From NCBI RefSeq assembly GCF_014621695.1, contig NZ_CP061281.1, forward strand, positions 5,208,001 to 5,272,000: a stretch of 64,000 nt of DNA. Direction: 5' to 3'. The translations under genes were made by a program, and so were the position numbers. This document shows, in pieces, positions 27,665-36,847 of this stretch; within the stretch, counting starts at the first letter, position 1; each line of letters begins with the position of its first letter. The notes under the pieces were generated by a model. It did not search any database. It was not told the origin of the DNA and saw only the letters and a program-made list of their open reading frames with translations. Origin of the DNA: Streptomyces xanthii (GTDB taxonomy: Bacteria; Actinomycetota; Actinomycetes; Streptomycetales; Streptomycetaceae).

Positions 27665-29841
27665 CCAACATTCCTGAGACCGGACGGACGCCCCGCGTCC
27701 AGATCCGCCTCATCGTGCTGCAGATCCTCGTCCTCTCGCTCCTGCTCACCCTCGGCGGCCGCCTCTGGTACCTCCAGGTGCGCAACGGGGACGAGTACGC
27801 CAAGGAAGCCTCCGGCAACCACGTCCAGCAGGTCGTCACCCCCGCCGTGCGCGGCTCGATCCTCGACGCCCGCGGCATCCCCCTCGCCGACAACGAGACC
27901 CGCCTCGTGGTCTCCGCCTCCCGCACCGACCTGATGAAGATGGAGGACGACGGCAAGGGCGTCCTCACCAAGCTCGCCGACGTCCTCGGGATGAAGCCCA
28001 AGGAGGTCATGGAGAAGGTCCGGCTGTGCGACGCCAAGACGCCGCAGCCCTGCTGGAACGGCTCGCCGTACCAGCCCATCCCCATCACCGACGAGGCCAC
28101 CCCCAAGCAGGCCCTGCAGATCCGCGAGCGCGGCGAGGACTTCCCCGGCATCACCGCCGAGCCCACCGCCGTCCGCCGCTACGCGGGCCCCGGCGGCTCC
28201 AACACCGCACAGGTCCTCGGCTACCTCTCCCCGGTCACCGACGCCGAGATCGAGCAGGCCAAGGACACCGAGTCCCCGTACCTGCGCTCCGACCAGGTCG
28301 GCCGCTCCGGCCTGGAGCGCACGTACGACAAGGAACTGCGCGGCAAGGCCGGCGTCACCCGTTACGAGGTCGACAACCTCGGCCGGGTCATCGGCCGCGC
28401 CAAGAGCGACGACGCCCAGCCCGGCGCCAACGTCGTCACCTCCATCGACGCCCGCGTCCAGTCCGTCGCCGAGTACGAGCTCAACGAGGCGATGAAGGCC
28501 GCCCGCCACGAGTTCGACAAGAACACCGGCGAGAACTACAAGGCCGACTCCGGCGCCGTCGTCGTCATGGAGGCCAAGACCGGCCGCGTCGTCGCCATGG
28601 CCTCCAACCCGTCCTACGACCCGAACGCCTGGGTCGGCGGCATCAGCGGCAAGGACTACGCCCAGCTCACCGGCAAGAAGTCCAACTACCCGCTACTCAA
28701 CCGCGCCACCCAGGGCCAGGCCGCACCCGGCTCCATCTTCAAGGTCGTCTCGACGACCGCCGCGGTCAACGCGGGCTACCCGTTCAACGGCCGCTACCCC
28801 TGCACCAGCTCGTACTCGATCGGCAACCAGGTCTTCAAGAACTTCGAGTCGGAGAACTTCGGCCCGATCAACCTCGGCCGCGCCCTCGAGGTCTCCTGCG
28901 ACACCGTCTTCTACGGACTCGCGCACAACGAGTGGAAGAAGGACGGCGGCACCAAGCCGAAGAAGAACGCCAACGACTGGTTCTTCAAGACCGCCAAGCA
29001 GTTCGGCCTCAGCAAGAAGACCGGCATCGACCTGCCCAGCGAGGTCAGCGGCCGCATCCCGGACCGCAAGTGGAAGCAGGACTTCTGGAAGGCCAACAAG
29101 GACGCCTGGTGCAAGGCCGCCAAGAAGGGCGGTGACTACATCCAGCGGCTCTCCTACGAGAACTGCCTGGAGGGCAACCAGATGCGCGCCGGTGACGAGG
29201 TCAACTACTCCATCGGCCAGGGCGACACCCTCGTCACCCCGATCCAGATGGCGTCGATCTACGCGGCGATCTCCAACGGCGGCACCCTGCACCGGCCCGA
29301 GGTCGGCAAGGCCGTCATCAGCCCCGACGGCAAGCAGGTCACCGAGCTCCAGCCGAAGGTCAACGGGAAGCTCCCGATGACCAAGAAGACCCGCGACGAG
29401 ATAGACGAAGCACTGGCGGGAGTGGCGACCCGCGGTACGGCGGCCTGGCGCTTCGGCGGCTGGCCCCAGGACAAGATCCCGATGCACGCCAAGACGGGTA
29501 CGGCCGAGGTCTACGGCAAGCAGACCACCTCGTGGTTCGCGACGTACACCAAGGAGTACTCGATCGTCATGACGATCTCCCAGGGTGGTACCGGTTCCGG
29601 CGCGTCCGGACCGGCCGTCCGCAAGATCTACGACGCCATCTACGGCCTCGACGAGAACGGCAAGCAGAACAAGAAGAAGGCCCTGCTGCCCTCGCCGCAG
29701 ACCTCCCTGCCGAAGATCGGGTCCGACGGCTCGATCGACGCGCCGAAGATCGAACCGTACGCGCCGCAGAAGGAGGAGCCGCCCGCCGAGCAGGAACTCG
29801 CCGCCGCGCTGCCCGCCTCCACGTACGGCAGGAGGGACTGA
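27661..29841 (+). CDS. mrdA: Penicillin-binding protein 2 (class B transpeptidase, MrdA type)
   Basis: A membrane-anchored D,D-transpeptidase that cross-links peptidoglycan, working with the RodA-like polymerase that follows. 726 residues. The membrane segment is at about 18-40, with the PBP dimer domain at about 55-260 (RGSILDARGIPLADN). The transpeptidase domain has the active-site Ser358-Ile-Phe-Lys361, Ser412-Cys-Asp414 and Lys611-Thr-Gly613. SxD instead of SxN in the second motif is usual for this subclass. The C-terminus is a Pro/Glu-rich tail. GTG 27661 overlaps the mreD stop; six bases separate it from rodA. Confidence 0.96.
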   Translation: MTNIPETGRTPRVQIRLIVLQILVLSLLLTLGGRLWYLQVRNGDEYAKEASGNHVQQVVTPAVRGSILDARGIPLADNETRLVVSASRTDLMKMEDDGKGVLTKLADVLGMKPKEVMEKVRLCDAKTPQPCWNGSPYQPIPITDEATPKQALQIRERGEDFPGITAEPTAVRRYAGPGGSNTAQVLGYLSPVTDAEIEQAKDTESPYLRSDQVGRSGLERTYDKELRGKAGVTRYEVDNLGRVIGRAKSDDAQPGANVVTSIDARVQSVAEYELNEAMKAARHEFDKNTGENYKADSGAVVVMEAKTGRVVAMASNPSYDPNAWVGGISGKDYAQLTGKKSNYPLLNRATQGQAAPGSIFKVVSTTAAVNAGYPFNGRYPCTSSYSIGNQVFKNFESENFGPINLGRALEVSCDTVFYGLAHNEWKKDGGTKPKKNANDWFFKTAKQFGLSKKTGIDLPSEVSGRIPDRKWKQDFWKANKDAWCKAAKKGGDYIQRLSYENCLEGNQMRAGDEVNYSIGQGDTLVTPIQMASIYAAISNGGTLHRPEVGKAVISPDGKQVTELQPKVNGKLPMTKKTRDEIDEALAGVATRGTAAWRFGGWPQDKIPMHAKTGTAEVYGKQTTSWFATYTKEYSIVMTISQGGTGSGASGPAVRKIYDAIYGLDENGKQNKKKALLPSPQTSLPKIGSDGSIDAPKIEPYAPQKEEPPAEQELAAALPASTYGRRD

Positions 29842-29847
29842 CCACCG

Positions 29848-31047
29848 ATGGCCGGCACCAATGGCTTCTCCGTCTCCGGGTACGGGCCCCAGCGCTCCAC
29901 CATGTCGCGGCTCATGGCCCGCGACTCGCTCGCCCGGCGGCTCGACTGGCCGATACTGCTCTCCGCGGTCACGCTCTCCCTCATCGGCGCCGCGCTCGTC
30001 TACTCGGCGACCCGCAACCGCACCGAGCTCAACCAGGGCGACCCGTACTACTTCCTCTTCCGGCACCTGCTCAACACCGGCATCGGGTTCGCTCTGATGG
30101 TCGGCACGATCTGGCTCGGCCACCGCACCCTGCGCACCGCCGTCCCGATCCTCTACGGCATCTCCGTCTTCCTGGTGCTGCTCGTCCTCACCCCGCTCGG
30201 CGCGACAGTGAACGGCGCGCACGCCTGGATCATCATCGGCGGCGGCTTCTCGCTGCAGCCCTCCGAGTTCGTGAAGATCACGATCATCCTCGGGATGGCG
30301 ATGCTGCTGGCGGCGCGCGTCGACGCCGGTGACCGGGAGCACCCCGACCACCGGACCGTCATGCAGGCCCTCGGGCTCGCCGCCGTCCCCATGATGATCG
30401 TCATGCTGATGCCGGACCTCGGGTCCGTCATGGTCATGGTGATGATCGTGCTCGGCGTGCTGCTCTCCTCCGGGGCGTCCAACCGGTGGGTGCTCGGGCT
30501 CATCGGCGTCGGCGCGGCCGGGGCCGTCGCCGTCTGGAAGCTCGGCGTCCTCGACGACTACCAGATCGCCCGGTTCGCGGCGTTCGCCAATCCGGCGCTC
30601 GACCCCGCCGGTGTCGGCTACAACACCAACCAGGCGCGCATCGCGATCGGCTCCGGCGGGCTCACCGGCTCCGGGCTCTTCCACGGCTCGCAGACCACCG
30701 GGCAGTTCGTGCCCGAGCAGCAGACGGACTTCGTGTTCACCGTCGCCGGCGAGGAGCTCGGGTTCGTCGGGGCGGGTGCGATCGTGCTGCTCCTCGGTGT
30801 CCTGCTGTGGCGGGCCTGTCGCATCGCCCGCGAGACGACGGAGCTTTATGGCACGATCGTCGCCGCCGGCATCATCGCCTGGTTCGCCTTCCAGGCCTTC
30901 GAGAACATCGGCATGACCCTCGGCATCATGCCTGTGGCGGGCCTGCCGCTGCCCTTCGTCTCGTACGGAGGCTCGTCGATGTTCGCCGTGTGGGTGGCGG
31001 TGGGACTGCTCCAGTCGATTCGGGTGCAGCGGCCCATGTCGGCGTAG
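29848..31047 (+). CDS. rodA: RodA/FtsW/SpoVE family peptidoglycan polymerase (SEDS protein)
   Basis: A multi-pass membrane glycosyltransferase that polymerises lipid II and partners with the adjacent class B PBP. 399 residues with about ten membrane segments after a 30-residue N-terminal cytosolic tail. Family signatures: GAHAWIIIGGGFSLQPSEFVKI near 120-140, and the C-terminal GIMPVAGLPLPFVSYGGSSM. In Streptomyces the homologue in this cluster is often called sfr. It is last in the mreB-rodA cluster; no classical terminator is seen, and the 2.1-kb repeat island begins right after. Confidence 0.96.
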   Translation: MAGTNGFSVSGYGPQRSTMSRLMARDSLARRLDWPILLSAVTLSLIGAALVYSATRNRTELNQGDPYYFLFRHLLNTGIGFALMVGTIWLGHRTLRTAVPILYGISVFLVLLVLTPLGATVNGAHAWIIIGGGFSLQPSEFVKITIILGMAMLLAARVDAGDREHPDHRTVMQALGLAAVPMMIVMLMPDLGSVMVMVMIVLGVLLSSGASNRWVLGLIGVGAAGAVAVWKLGVLDDYQIARFAAFANPALDPAGVGYNTNQARIAIGSGGLTGSGLFHGSQTTGQFVPEQQTDFVFTVAGEELGFVGAGAIVLLLGVLLWRACRIARETTELYGTIVAAGIIAWFAFQAFENIGMTLGIMPVAGLPLPFVSYGGSSMFAVWVAVGLLQSIRVQRPMSA

Positions 31048-31210
31048 CCCTCCGGGGGTTCGGCCGTTATGTGGGCGCGCGGGGTCGGTTGTCTGGGGTG
31101 GGGTTCGGGTGCCCCGGCCCGCCGTAGCGACTGCGGGTCGTCGCCGGGCGCGCCCGGTCCGGCGGGCCTGCGCCACGGCGCGGCCGTCGTTGGGGCCGAG
31201 GGCTTTGCGG

Positions 31211-31320
31211 GGTGCCGTGGGGCGTCGCCGTTGGGTTGAGGGTCGGCTGGGTGCCGTGGGGCGTCGCCGTTGGGTTGAGGGTCGGCTGGGTGCCGTGGGG
31301 TCGCCGTTGGGGCTGAGAGA
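31211..31320. repeat. 39-bp tandem repeat, about 2.6 copies
   Basis: Units begin GGTGCCGTGGGGCGTCGCCG at 31211, 31250 and 31289. The first two are essentially identical over 39 bases; the third is truncated. Confidence 0.9.
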
Positions 31321-32628
31321 GTTGTCGCGGGGTGCGGCGTCGTCGTGGTTGGTCGCGCAGTTCCCCGCGCCCCTGGCGGCGCCTGTCTGTCTCGGCGCGC
31401 TTTGCCTCCGGCGCCGGCCTTTTGCGTTGGCCCGCCGCCAGCTCCCACCCGCCCGCCCCCTCCGGGGGCGTCGGCCCGGCGCCCGGCCCTTGTCGGAACT
31501 CCAACCCTCGGGCTCGCATGTGATCGCCTTGGCCCTGTTGCTCGCGCGGTTTCCCGCGCCTCTGGCGGCGCCTTCTGTCCCGGCGTGTTTCGCCTCCCGG
31601 GGCTGGCCCTCTGGCCTGGCCCGCCGCCAGCTCCCACCCGCCCCCTCCGGGGGCGTCGGCCCGGCGCCCGGCCTCGGGCGGAACTCCAGCCCCCGGGTTC
31701 GCATGCGATCGCCCTGGCCTCTGGTCAGTACTCCGGTCCTGGGGGCGCAGCCTGCCGCCTGGGGCGGCCCCCTTCGGCTGGAGCGGCTCCGCCGCCGTAG
31801 TGGCTGAGGGTGGTCGTGGGGTGCGGCGTCGTCGTGGTTGGTCGCGCAGTTCCCCGAGCCCCTGGCGGCGCCTTCTGTCCCGGCGTGTTTCGCCTCCCGG
31901 GGCTGGCCCTCTGGCCTGGCCCGCCGCCAACTCCCACCCGCCAGCCCCCTCCGGGGGCGTCGGCCCGGCGCCTGGCCTCGGGCAGTACCCCGGGCGGGGG
32001 TACGTGTTCGATCACCCTCGCCTTGGGTCAGCAGCCCAGTCCTGGGTGCCCTGTCCCTCAGGCAGTCTGGCGGCTGGGGCGGCACTCCGGTGCCGGGTCC
32101 AGGGGCCTCAGCTACAGCGGCGTCGCCGCCGGGGCTGAAGGCAGTTTCGGGGTGCGGCGTCGTCGTGGTTGGTCGCGCAGTTCCCCGCGCCCCTGGCGGC
32201 GCCTGTCTGCTGCGGCGCGATTCGCCTCCGGCGCGGGCCCTCTGGGTGGCCGCCTCCCAGCTCCCAGCCACCCCTTCCAGGGCGCGTTCAGCTGGCGCCC
32301 AGCCGTTGGACAGCAGTTCAGCGCCAGGTACGCGTTCCAGTGGCGCCGACCGTGCGGCAGCACTTCTGCCTCGGTTCTGACGCGGGCGTCGCGTCGTCTT
32401 GGACAGTCACGCAGTGCCTGCGGGCCGGCCTCTTCGCCCACGGCCTGCTCCAGGGGTGTTCGGCTCAGCCTTCCGCCTCGGGAGGTACCCCAGGCCGGGG
32501 TGTGTGCCCGGTTGCCCTCGCCGTGGGCCAGCGCTCCGGCCCCGGGTGAGCTTTTGGTCGTCCTGGCCCGGGGGTCTCGGCTACGGGAGGCTGGTCGCGC
32601 CCGCGGGGCGCAGGCGTACATCGATGCT

Positions 32629-32991
32629 GCTCCGCGCCCCGGTGGGGTGTGCCAGGTGCCGGGCCGACGGCCCCCGGAGGGGGCGGGCGGGTGGGAGAGG
32701 GGCTGGGGCCGGGCGTGGGTTCGGGGCGGCGCCCCCGCGCGGCCGGTCACCGGTTCGATGGGCTGCGAGTCCAGCGGTGCCGCTAGAGGAGCGAGCATCG
32801 TCGCCGGGTGCCGGGTGCCGGGTGCCGGGTGCCGGGTTGTCGTGGCGGGGGCGCGCCCGCGTCATTGGGCCGCACAGGAGAGGTGGCTCCGCGCCCCGGT
32901 GGGGCGTGCCAGGTGCCGGGCCGACGGCCCCCGGAGGGGGCGGGCGGGTGGGAGAGGGGCTGGGGCCAGGATCGGGTTCGGGGCGGAGCCC
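32629..32991. repeat. Pair of 106-bp direct repeats flanking a GCCGGGT tandem run
   Basis: 32629-32734 and 32886-32991 are nearly identical from GCTCCGCGCCCCGGTGGGG to the terminal GGCG(G/C)CGCCC/GGAGCCC end. Between them, 32803-32837 holds five head-to-tail copies of GCCGGGT. The repeats contain GGGCCGACGGCCCCCGGAGG, the inverted form of the core repeated at 31442, 31631 and 31931. Confidence 0.9.
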
Positions 32992-33204
32992 TCGGGTGAC
33001 CGGTGACCCGGTCGGGGCGAGAACGGGGTGCCGGGTGCCGAACGGCCCGTGCCGGGGGCCTTTCCGGTGCCCCCGCGGGGCGGGGCCGCACAGAACCGTG
33101 TGGCGGTGCCGCGCTTCGAGGGAGCACCGGTTCCGGTGACCCCGGAGGGGCCCGGCGGGTGACGTGGTCTTTTCGGTGTCGGGGTGGGCGACTAAGTTCG
33201 GGTT

Positions 33205-34728
33205 ATGGCGGAGACGAAGCGTGAGGTCGAGCTGAAGTACGACGCCCCTGGGGAGTCGTTCCGGCTGCCTGATCTGCGCAAGGTGGCGGGAGTGGACGGC
33301 GTCGTCGGCAAGGGCGTCGTGGAGCTCGACGCCCTGTACTACGACACCGCCGACCAGCGCCTCGCGGCCGACCACATCACCCTGCGCCACCGCACCGGAG
33401 GCGACGACGAGGGCTGGCACCTCAAGCTTCCGGTCGCGCTCGCCGAGGGCGTCCGCGACGAGGTGCGGGCCCCGCTGACCGACGGCCCCGTACCCCGCGC
33501 CCTCGCCGGCCTCGTCCGCTCCCGCGTCCGCGACGACGCCCTCGTCCCCGTGATCCGGCTCCGTTCCACCCGCGAGGTGACCGAGCTGACCGGCGCCGAC
33601 GGCGCCCCGCTCGCCGAGGTCAGCGTCGACGCCGTCCGCGCCGAGCGGCCCGGCGGTGAACACCCCGTCACGTGGACGGAGGTCGAGGTCGAGCTGGCGG
33701 ACGGCGGCGACCCGGAGTTCCTCGCGAAGGTCGGCAAGCGGCTGCGCAAGGCCGGCCTGCACCGCTCCGCCGCCTCCTCCAAACTGGCCCGCGCCCTCAA
33801 GGAGACCGGCGCGGCACGCGAACCGGCCCCGGCGCCGGAGCCCCCGGGCAAGAAGGCCGGCGCCCACGTCCTGGCCCGCGTCCGCGCCCAGCGCGACGCC
33901 CTCGTCGACCTCGACCCCGCCGTCCGCCGCGATCTTCCCGACTCCGTGCACCAGATGCGGGTCGCCACCCGGCGGCTGCGCAGCGCCTTCAAGACGTACA
34001 AGAAGATCCTCGACCCGGACGTCACCGGGCCGCTCGGCGAGGAGCTGAAGTGGCTCGCGGCCGAGCTGGGCATCGACCGGGACCGCGAGGTGCTGACCGA
34101 GCGCATCACCGGCCGCATCGACGAGCTGCCCCGCCCGCTGCTGCTCGGCCCGGTCCGCGGCCGGCTCCGCACCTGGGCCACGGCCCGCCGCCACGGCTCG
34201 CGCCGGCACACCGTCGCCGTGCTCGACAGCAAGCGGTACCTCGCTCTTCTCGACGGGCTCGACGCCCTGCTCGCCGATCCGCCGCTGCGCGCGAAGCGGG
34301 CCGCCCGCCCCGCAGCCGAGCTGCTCGCCGACGCCGCGCTGCGCGACCATGCCAGGCTCGCGGCCCGCGTCGAGCACGCCCTCGCCCTCGACCCCGGCCC
34401 CGAGCGCGACCGCGCGATGCACGAGGCCCGCAAGGCCGCCAAGCGCGCCCGGTACGCGGGGGAGACGGCGGAGCCCGCGCTCGGCAAGCAGGCCCGGCGC
34501 TTCGCCCGCCGGATGAAGGACGTCCAGACGGTGCTCGGCGACCACCAGGACAGCGTCGTGGCCCGCGAGGCCCTGCGCGACCTCGCGGTTCAGGCGCACG
34601 CGGCGGGGGAGAGCGCCTTCACCTGGGGCCTGCTGTACGGGCAGGAGCAGGCGGCGGCGGCGCGCCGGGAGGCCGAGCTGCCGGGGGTGTGGCGAAGGGC
34701 GGCGGAGGTCCGCCTTTCGGCGGGTTAG
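33205..34728 (+). CDS. CYTH and CHAD domain protein
   Basis: 507 residues, two domains. The N-terminal CYTH domain (about 1-205) opens with KREVELKYD, whose ExExK motif lines the phosphate-binding tunnel in triphosphate tunnel enzymes. The C-terminal CHAD domain (about 220-500) is helical and rich in His, Arg and Lys, with VHQMRVATRRLRSAFKTYKK and HEARKAAKRARYAGE. CHAD domains bind inorganic polyphosphate, so the protein probably binds or hydrolyses polyphosphate or triphosphate; which one is not known. Start ATG 33205 has no clear ribosome site, and TAAGTT about 11 bases upstream could give a leaderless message. Confidence 0.93.
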   Translation: MAETKREVELKYDAPGESFRLPDLRKVAGVDGVVGKGVVELDALYYDTADQRLAADHITLRHRTGGDDEGWHLKLPVALAEGVRDEVRAPLTDGPVPRALAGLVRSRVRDDALVPVIRLRSTREVTELTGADGAPLAEVSVDAVRAERPGGEHPVTWTEVEVELADGGDPEFLAKVGKRLRKAGLHRSAASSKLARALKETGAAREPAPAPEPPGKKAGAHVLARVRAQRDALVDLDPAVRRDLPDSVHQMRVATRRLRSAFKTYKKILDPDVTGPLGEELKWLAAELGIDRDREVLTERITGRIDELPRPLLLGPVRGRLRTWATARRHGSRRHTVAVLDSKRYLALLDGLDALLADPPLRAKRAARPAAELLADAALRDHARLAARVEHALALDPGPERDRAMHEARKAAKRARYAGETAEPALGKQARRFARRMKDVQTVLGDHQDSVVAREALRDLAVQAHAAGESAFTWGLLYGQEQAAAARREAELPGVWRRAAEVRLSAG

Positions 34729-34769
34729 GCTTGAGGGTCACCCCTGTCAGCTCACGAAGGTCCACGGTT

Positions 34770-36725
34770 ATGCCTGCCGAAGCCGCCGCCGCGGCGCCCC
34801 AAGCCGTCGAGTCTGTGTTCCCGCAGCTCGAAGCGCTGCTCCCGCATGTGCAGAAGCCGATCCAGTACGTCGGCGGAGAGCTCAACTCCACGGTCAAGCC
34901 GTGGGAGTCCTCCGACGTCCGCTGGGCGCTGATGTACCCCGACGCCTACGAGGTCGGTCTGCCCAACCAGGGCGTCATGATCCTCTACGAGGTCCTCAAC
35001 GAGCGCGAGGGCGTCCTCGCCGAGCGCACGTACAGCGTGTGGCCGGACCTCGAGGCCCTGATGCGCGAGCACGGCGTGCCGCAGTTCACGGTCGACTCGC
35101 ACCGCCCGGTGAAGGCCTTCGACGTCTTCGGCCTCAGCTTCTCCACCGAGCTGGGGTACACGAACATGCTGACGGCCCTGGACCTGGCGGGCATCCCGCT
35201 CCGGTCCGCGGACCGTACGCTCGAGGACCCGATCGTCCTCGCGGGCGGCCACGCGGCGTTCAACCCGGAGCCGATCGCGGACTTCATCGACGCCGCGATC
35301 ATCGGCGACGGCGAGCAGGCCGTGCTCGACATGACGGAGATCATCCGCGCGTGGAAGGCCGAGGGCCGGCCCGGCGGCCGCGAGGAGGTCCTCTTCCGCC
35401 TCGCGAAGACGGGGAACGTGTACATCCCCGCGTTCTACGACGTCGAGTACCTGCCCGACGGCCGCATCGGCCGCGTCGTGCCGAACAAGTCGGGCGTCCC
35501 GTGGCGCGTGTCCAAGCACACGGTCATGGACCTCGACGAGTGGCCGTACCCGAAGCAGCCCCTCGTGCCGCTCGCCGAGACGGTGCACGAGCGGATGTCC
35601 GTCGAGATCTTCCGCGGCTGCACCCGCGGCTGCCGTTTCTGCCAGGCCGGCATGATCACGCGCCCCGTGCGGGAGCGAAGCATCACCGGCATCGGCGACA
35701 TGGTCGAGAAGGGTCTCAAGGCGACCGGCTTCGAAGAGGTCGGCCTGCTGTCCCTGTCCTCCGCGGACCACTCGGAGATCGGCGACATCGCCAAGGGTCT
35801 GGCCGACCGCTACGAGGAAGACAAGATCGGCCTGTCGCTGCCGTCGACCCGCGTCGACGCGTTCAACGTCGACCTGGCCAACGAGCTGACCCGCAACGGC
35901 CGCCGCTCGGGCCTCACCTTCGCCCCCGAGGGCGGCAGTGAGCGCATGCGCAAGGTCATCAACAAGATGGTCAGCGAAGAGGACCTCATCCGTACGGTCT
36001 CGACCGCGTACGGCAACGGCTGGCGCCAGGTGAAGCTGTACTTCATGTGCGGCCTGCCGACCGAGACCGACGAGGACGTCCTGCAGATCGCCGACATGGC
36101 GATGAACGTGATCCAGAAGGGCCGCGAGGTCTCCGGGTCCAACGACATCCGCTGCACGGTCTCCATCGGCGGCTTCGTGCCCAAGCCGCACACCCCGTTC
36201 CAGTGGGCCCCGCAGCTCTCCTCCGAGGAGACGGACGCCCGCCTGGAGAAGCTCCGCGACAAGATCCGCGGCGACAAGAAGTACGGCCGCTCCATCGGCT
36301 TCCGCTACCACGACGGCAAGCCGGGCATCGTCGAGGGCCTGCTCTCCCGCGGCGACCGCCGCATCGGCGACGTCATCCGCGCCGTCTACGAGGACGGCGG
36401 CCGCTTCGACGGCTGGCGCGAGCACTTCTCGTACGACCGCTGGATGCAGAGCGCCGACAAGGAGCTCGCCAAGTACGGCGTCGACGTCGACTGGTACACG
36501 ACGCGCGAGCGCACGTACGAGGAGGTCCTGCCCTGGGACCACCTGGACTCCGGTCTCGACAAGGACTGGCTCTGGGAGGACTGGCAGGACTCGCTCGACG
36601 AGACCGAGGTCGAGGACTGCCGCTGGACCCCGTGCTTCGACTGCGGCGTCTGCCCGGCGATGGACACCAGCATCCAGATCGGCCCCACCGGCAAGAAGCT
36701 GCTGCCGCTCACCGTGGTGAAGTAG
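34770..36725 (+). CDS. Radical SAM protein with B12-binding-like N-terminus (TIGR03960 type)
   Basis: 651 residues from ATG 34770, GAAGG about nine bases upstream; the frame is open far upstream inside the previous gene but is a shadow there. N-terminal Rossmann-like region with VRWALMYPDAYEVGLPNQG. The radical SAM core has Cys284-Thr-Arg-Gly-Cys288-Arg-Phe-Cys291 for the 4Fe-4S cluster. The C-terminal region has a second Cys-rich motif (DCRWTPCFDCGVCP). The cobalamin-type DxHxxG motif is not evident. Members normally sit beside a DUF2344 (TIGR03936) gene; here that partner is 4.2 kb away at 40905. The reaction is unknown; the frequent link to rne and ribosomal protein genes hints at RNA or ribosome modification. 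Confidence 0.92.
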   Translation: MPAEAAAAAPQAVESVFPQLEALLPHVQKPIQYVGGELNSTVKPWESSDVRWALMYPDAYEVGLPNQGVMILYEVLNEREGVLAERTYSVWPDLEALMREHGVPQFTVDSHRPVKAFDVFGLSFSTELGYTNMLTALDLAGIPLRSADRTLEDPIVLAGGHAAFNPEPIADFIDAAIIGDGEQAVLDMTEIIRAWKAEGRPGGREEVLFRLAKTGNVYIPAFYDVEYLPDGRIGRVVPNKSGVPWRVSKHTVMDLDEWPYPKQPLVPLAETVHERMSVEIFRGCTRGCRFCQAGMITRPVRERSITGIGDMVEKGLKATGFEEVGLLSLSSADHSEIGDIAKGLADRYEEDKIGLSLPSTRVDAFNVDLANELTRNGRRSGLTFAPEGGSERMRKVINKMVSEEDLIRTVSTAYGNGWRQVKLYFMCGLPTETDEDVLQIADMAMNVIQKGREVSGSNDIRCTVSIGGFVPKPHTPFQWAPQLSSEETDARLEKLRDKIRGDKKYGRSIGFRYHDGKPGIVEGLLSRGDRRIGDVIRAVYEDGGRFDGWREHFSYDRWMQSADKELAKYGVDVDWYTTRERTYEEVLPWDHLDSGLDKDWLWEDWQDSLDETEVEDCRWTPCFDCGVCPAMDTSIQIGPTGKKLLPLTVVK

Positions 36726-36762
36726 GCGAAGCAGCTGAAGTAGCCGCGCCCGCCCGCGTGTT

Positions 36763-36793
36763 GGAGCCCCCTTCCGGCCTGGAAGGGGGCTCC
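36763..36793 (+). terminator. Hairpin terminator after the radical SAM gene
   Basis: A perfect 13-bp stem GGAGCCCCCTTCC with a five-base loop, 37 bp after the stop codon. Confidence 0.85.
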
Positions 36794-36847
36794 CGCATAT
36801 CCCGGGGTCGCATGCCGGACGGGGCGGCCGCCGGATAAATTGGCGGG

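Larger units (their letters stand above)
31048..33204. repeat. 2.1-kb intergenic island of degenerate direct and inverted repeats, no gene
   Basis: No convincing coding frame exists here, although several long frames are open on both strands because of the high GC content. It contains a 39-bp tandem repeat (31211-31320). It has four degenerate copies of a 200-330-bp unit, each with the dispersed arm (31351-31375, 31540-31565, 31840-31864, 32171-32195). The first three also carry a CTCCCACCCGCC...CCCCCTCCGGGGGCGTCGG core (31442, 31631, 31931). A 106-bp direct repeat lies at 32629-32734 and 32886-32991, whose core is the reverse complement of that same element. Five tandem GCCGGGT units lie at 32803-32837. 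Confidence 0.85.

Noticed and set aside
28894..28902. Ser-Cys-Asp in place of the usual SxN motif in PBP2
   Set aside because: An Asp at this position is normal for the PBP2/MrdA subclass, so it is not a defect.
31109..31807. Open plus-strand frames inside the repeat island
   Set aside because: The translations are repeat-derived (GAVGRRRWVEGRL units, RRQLPPA units) without third-position bias or known domains; there is no ribosome site.
28693..32271. A 1192-codon open frame on the minus strand across pbp2, rodA and the repeat island
   Set aside because: It is antisense to well-identified genes, has no recognisable domain, and its tail simply translates the repeat island. Long antisense frames are normal at this GC content.
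31048..33204. CRISPR array
   Set aside because: Repeats are of several lengths, irregularly spaced and partly inverted; there are no unique spacers of even length and no cas genes in the window.
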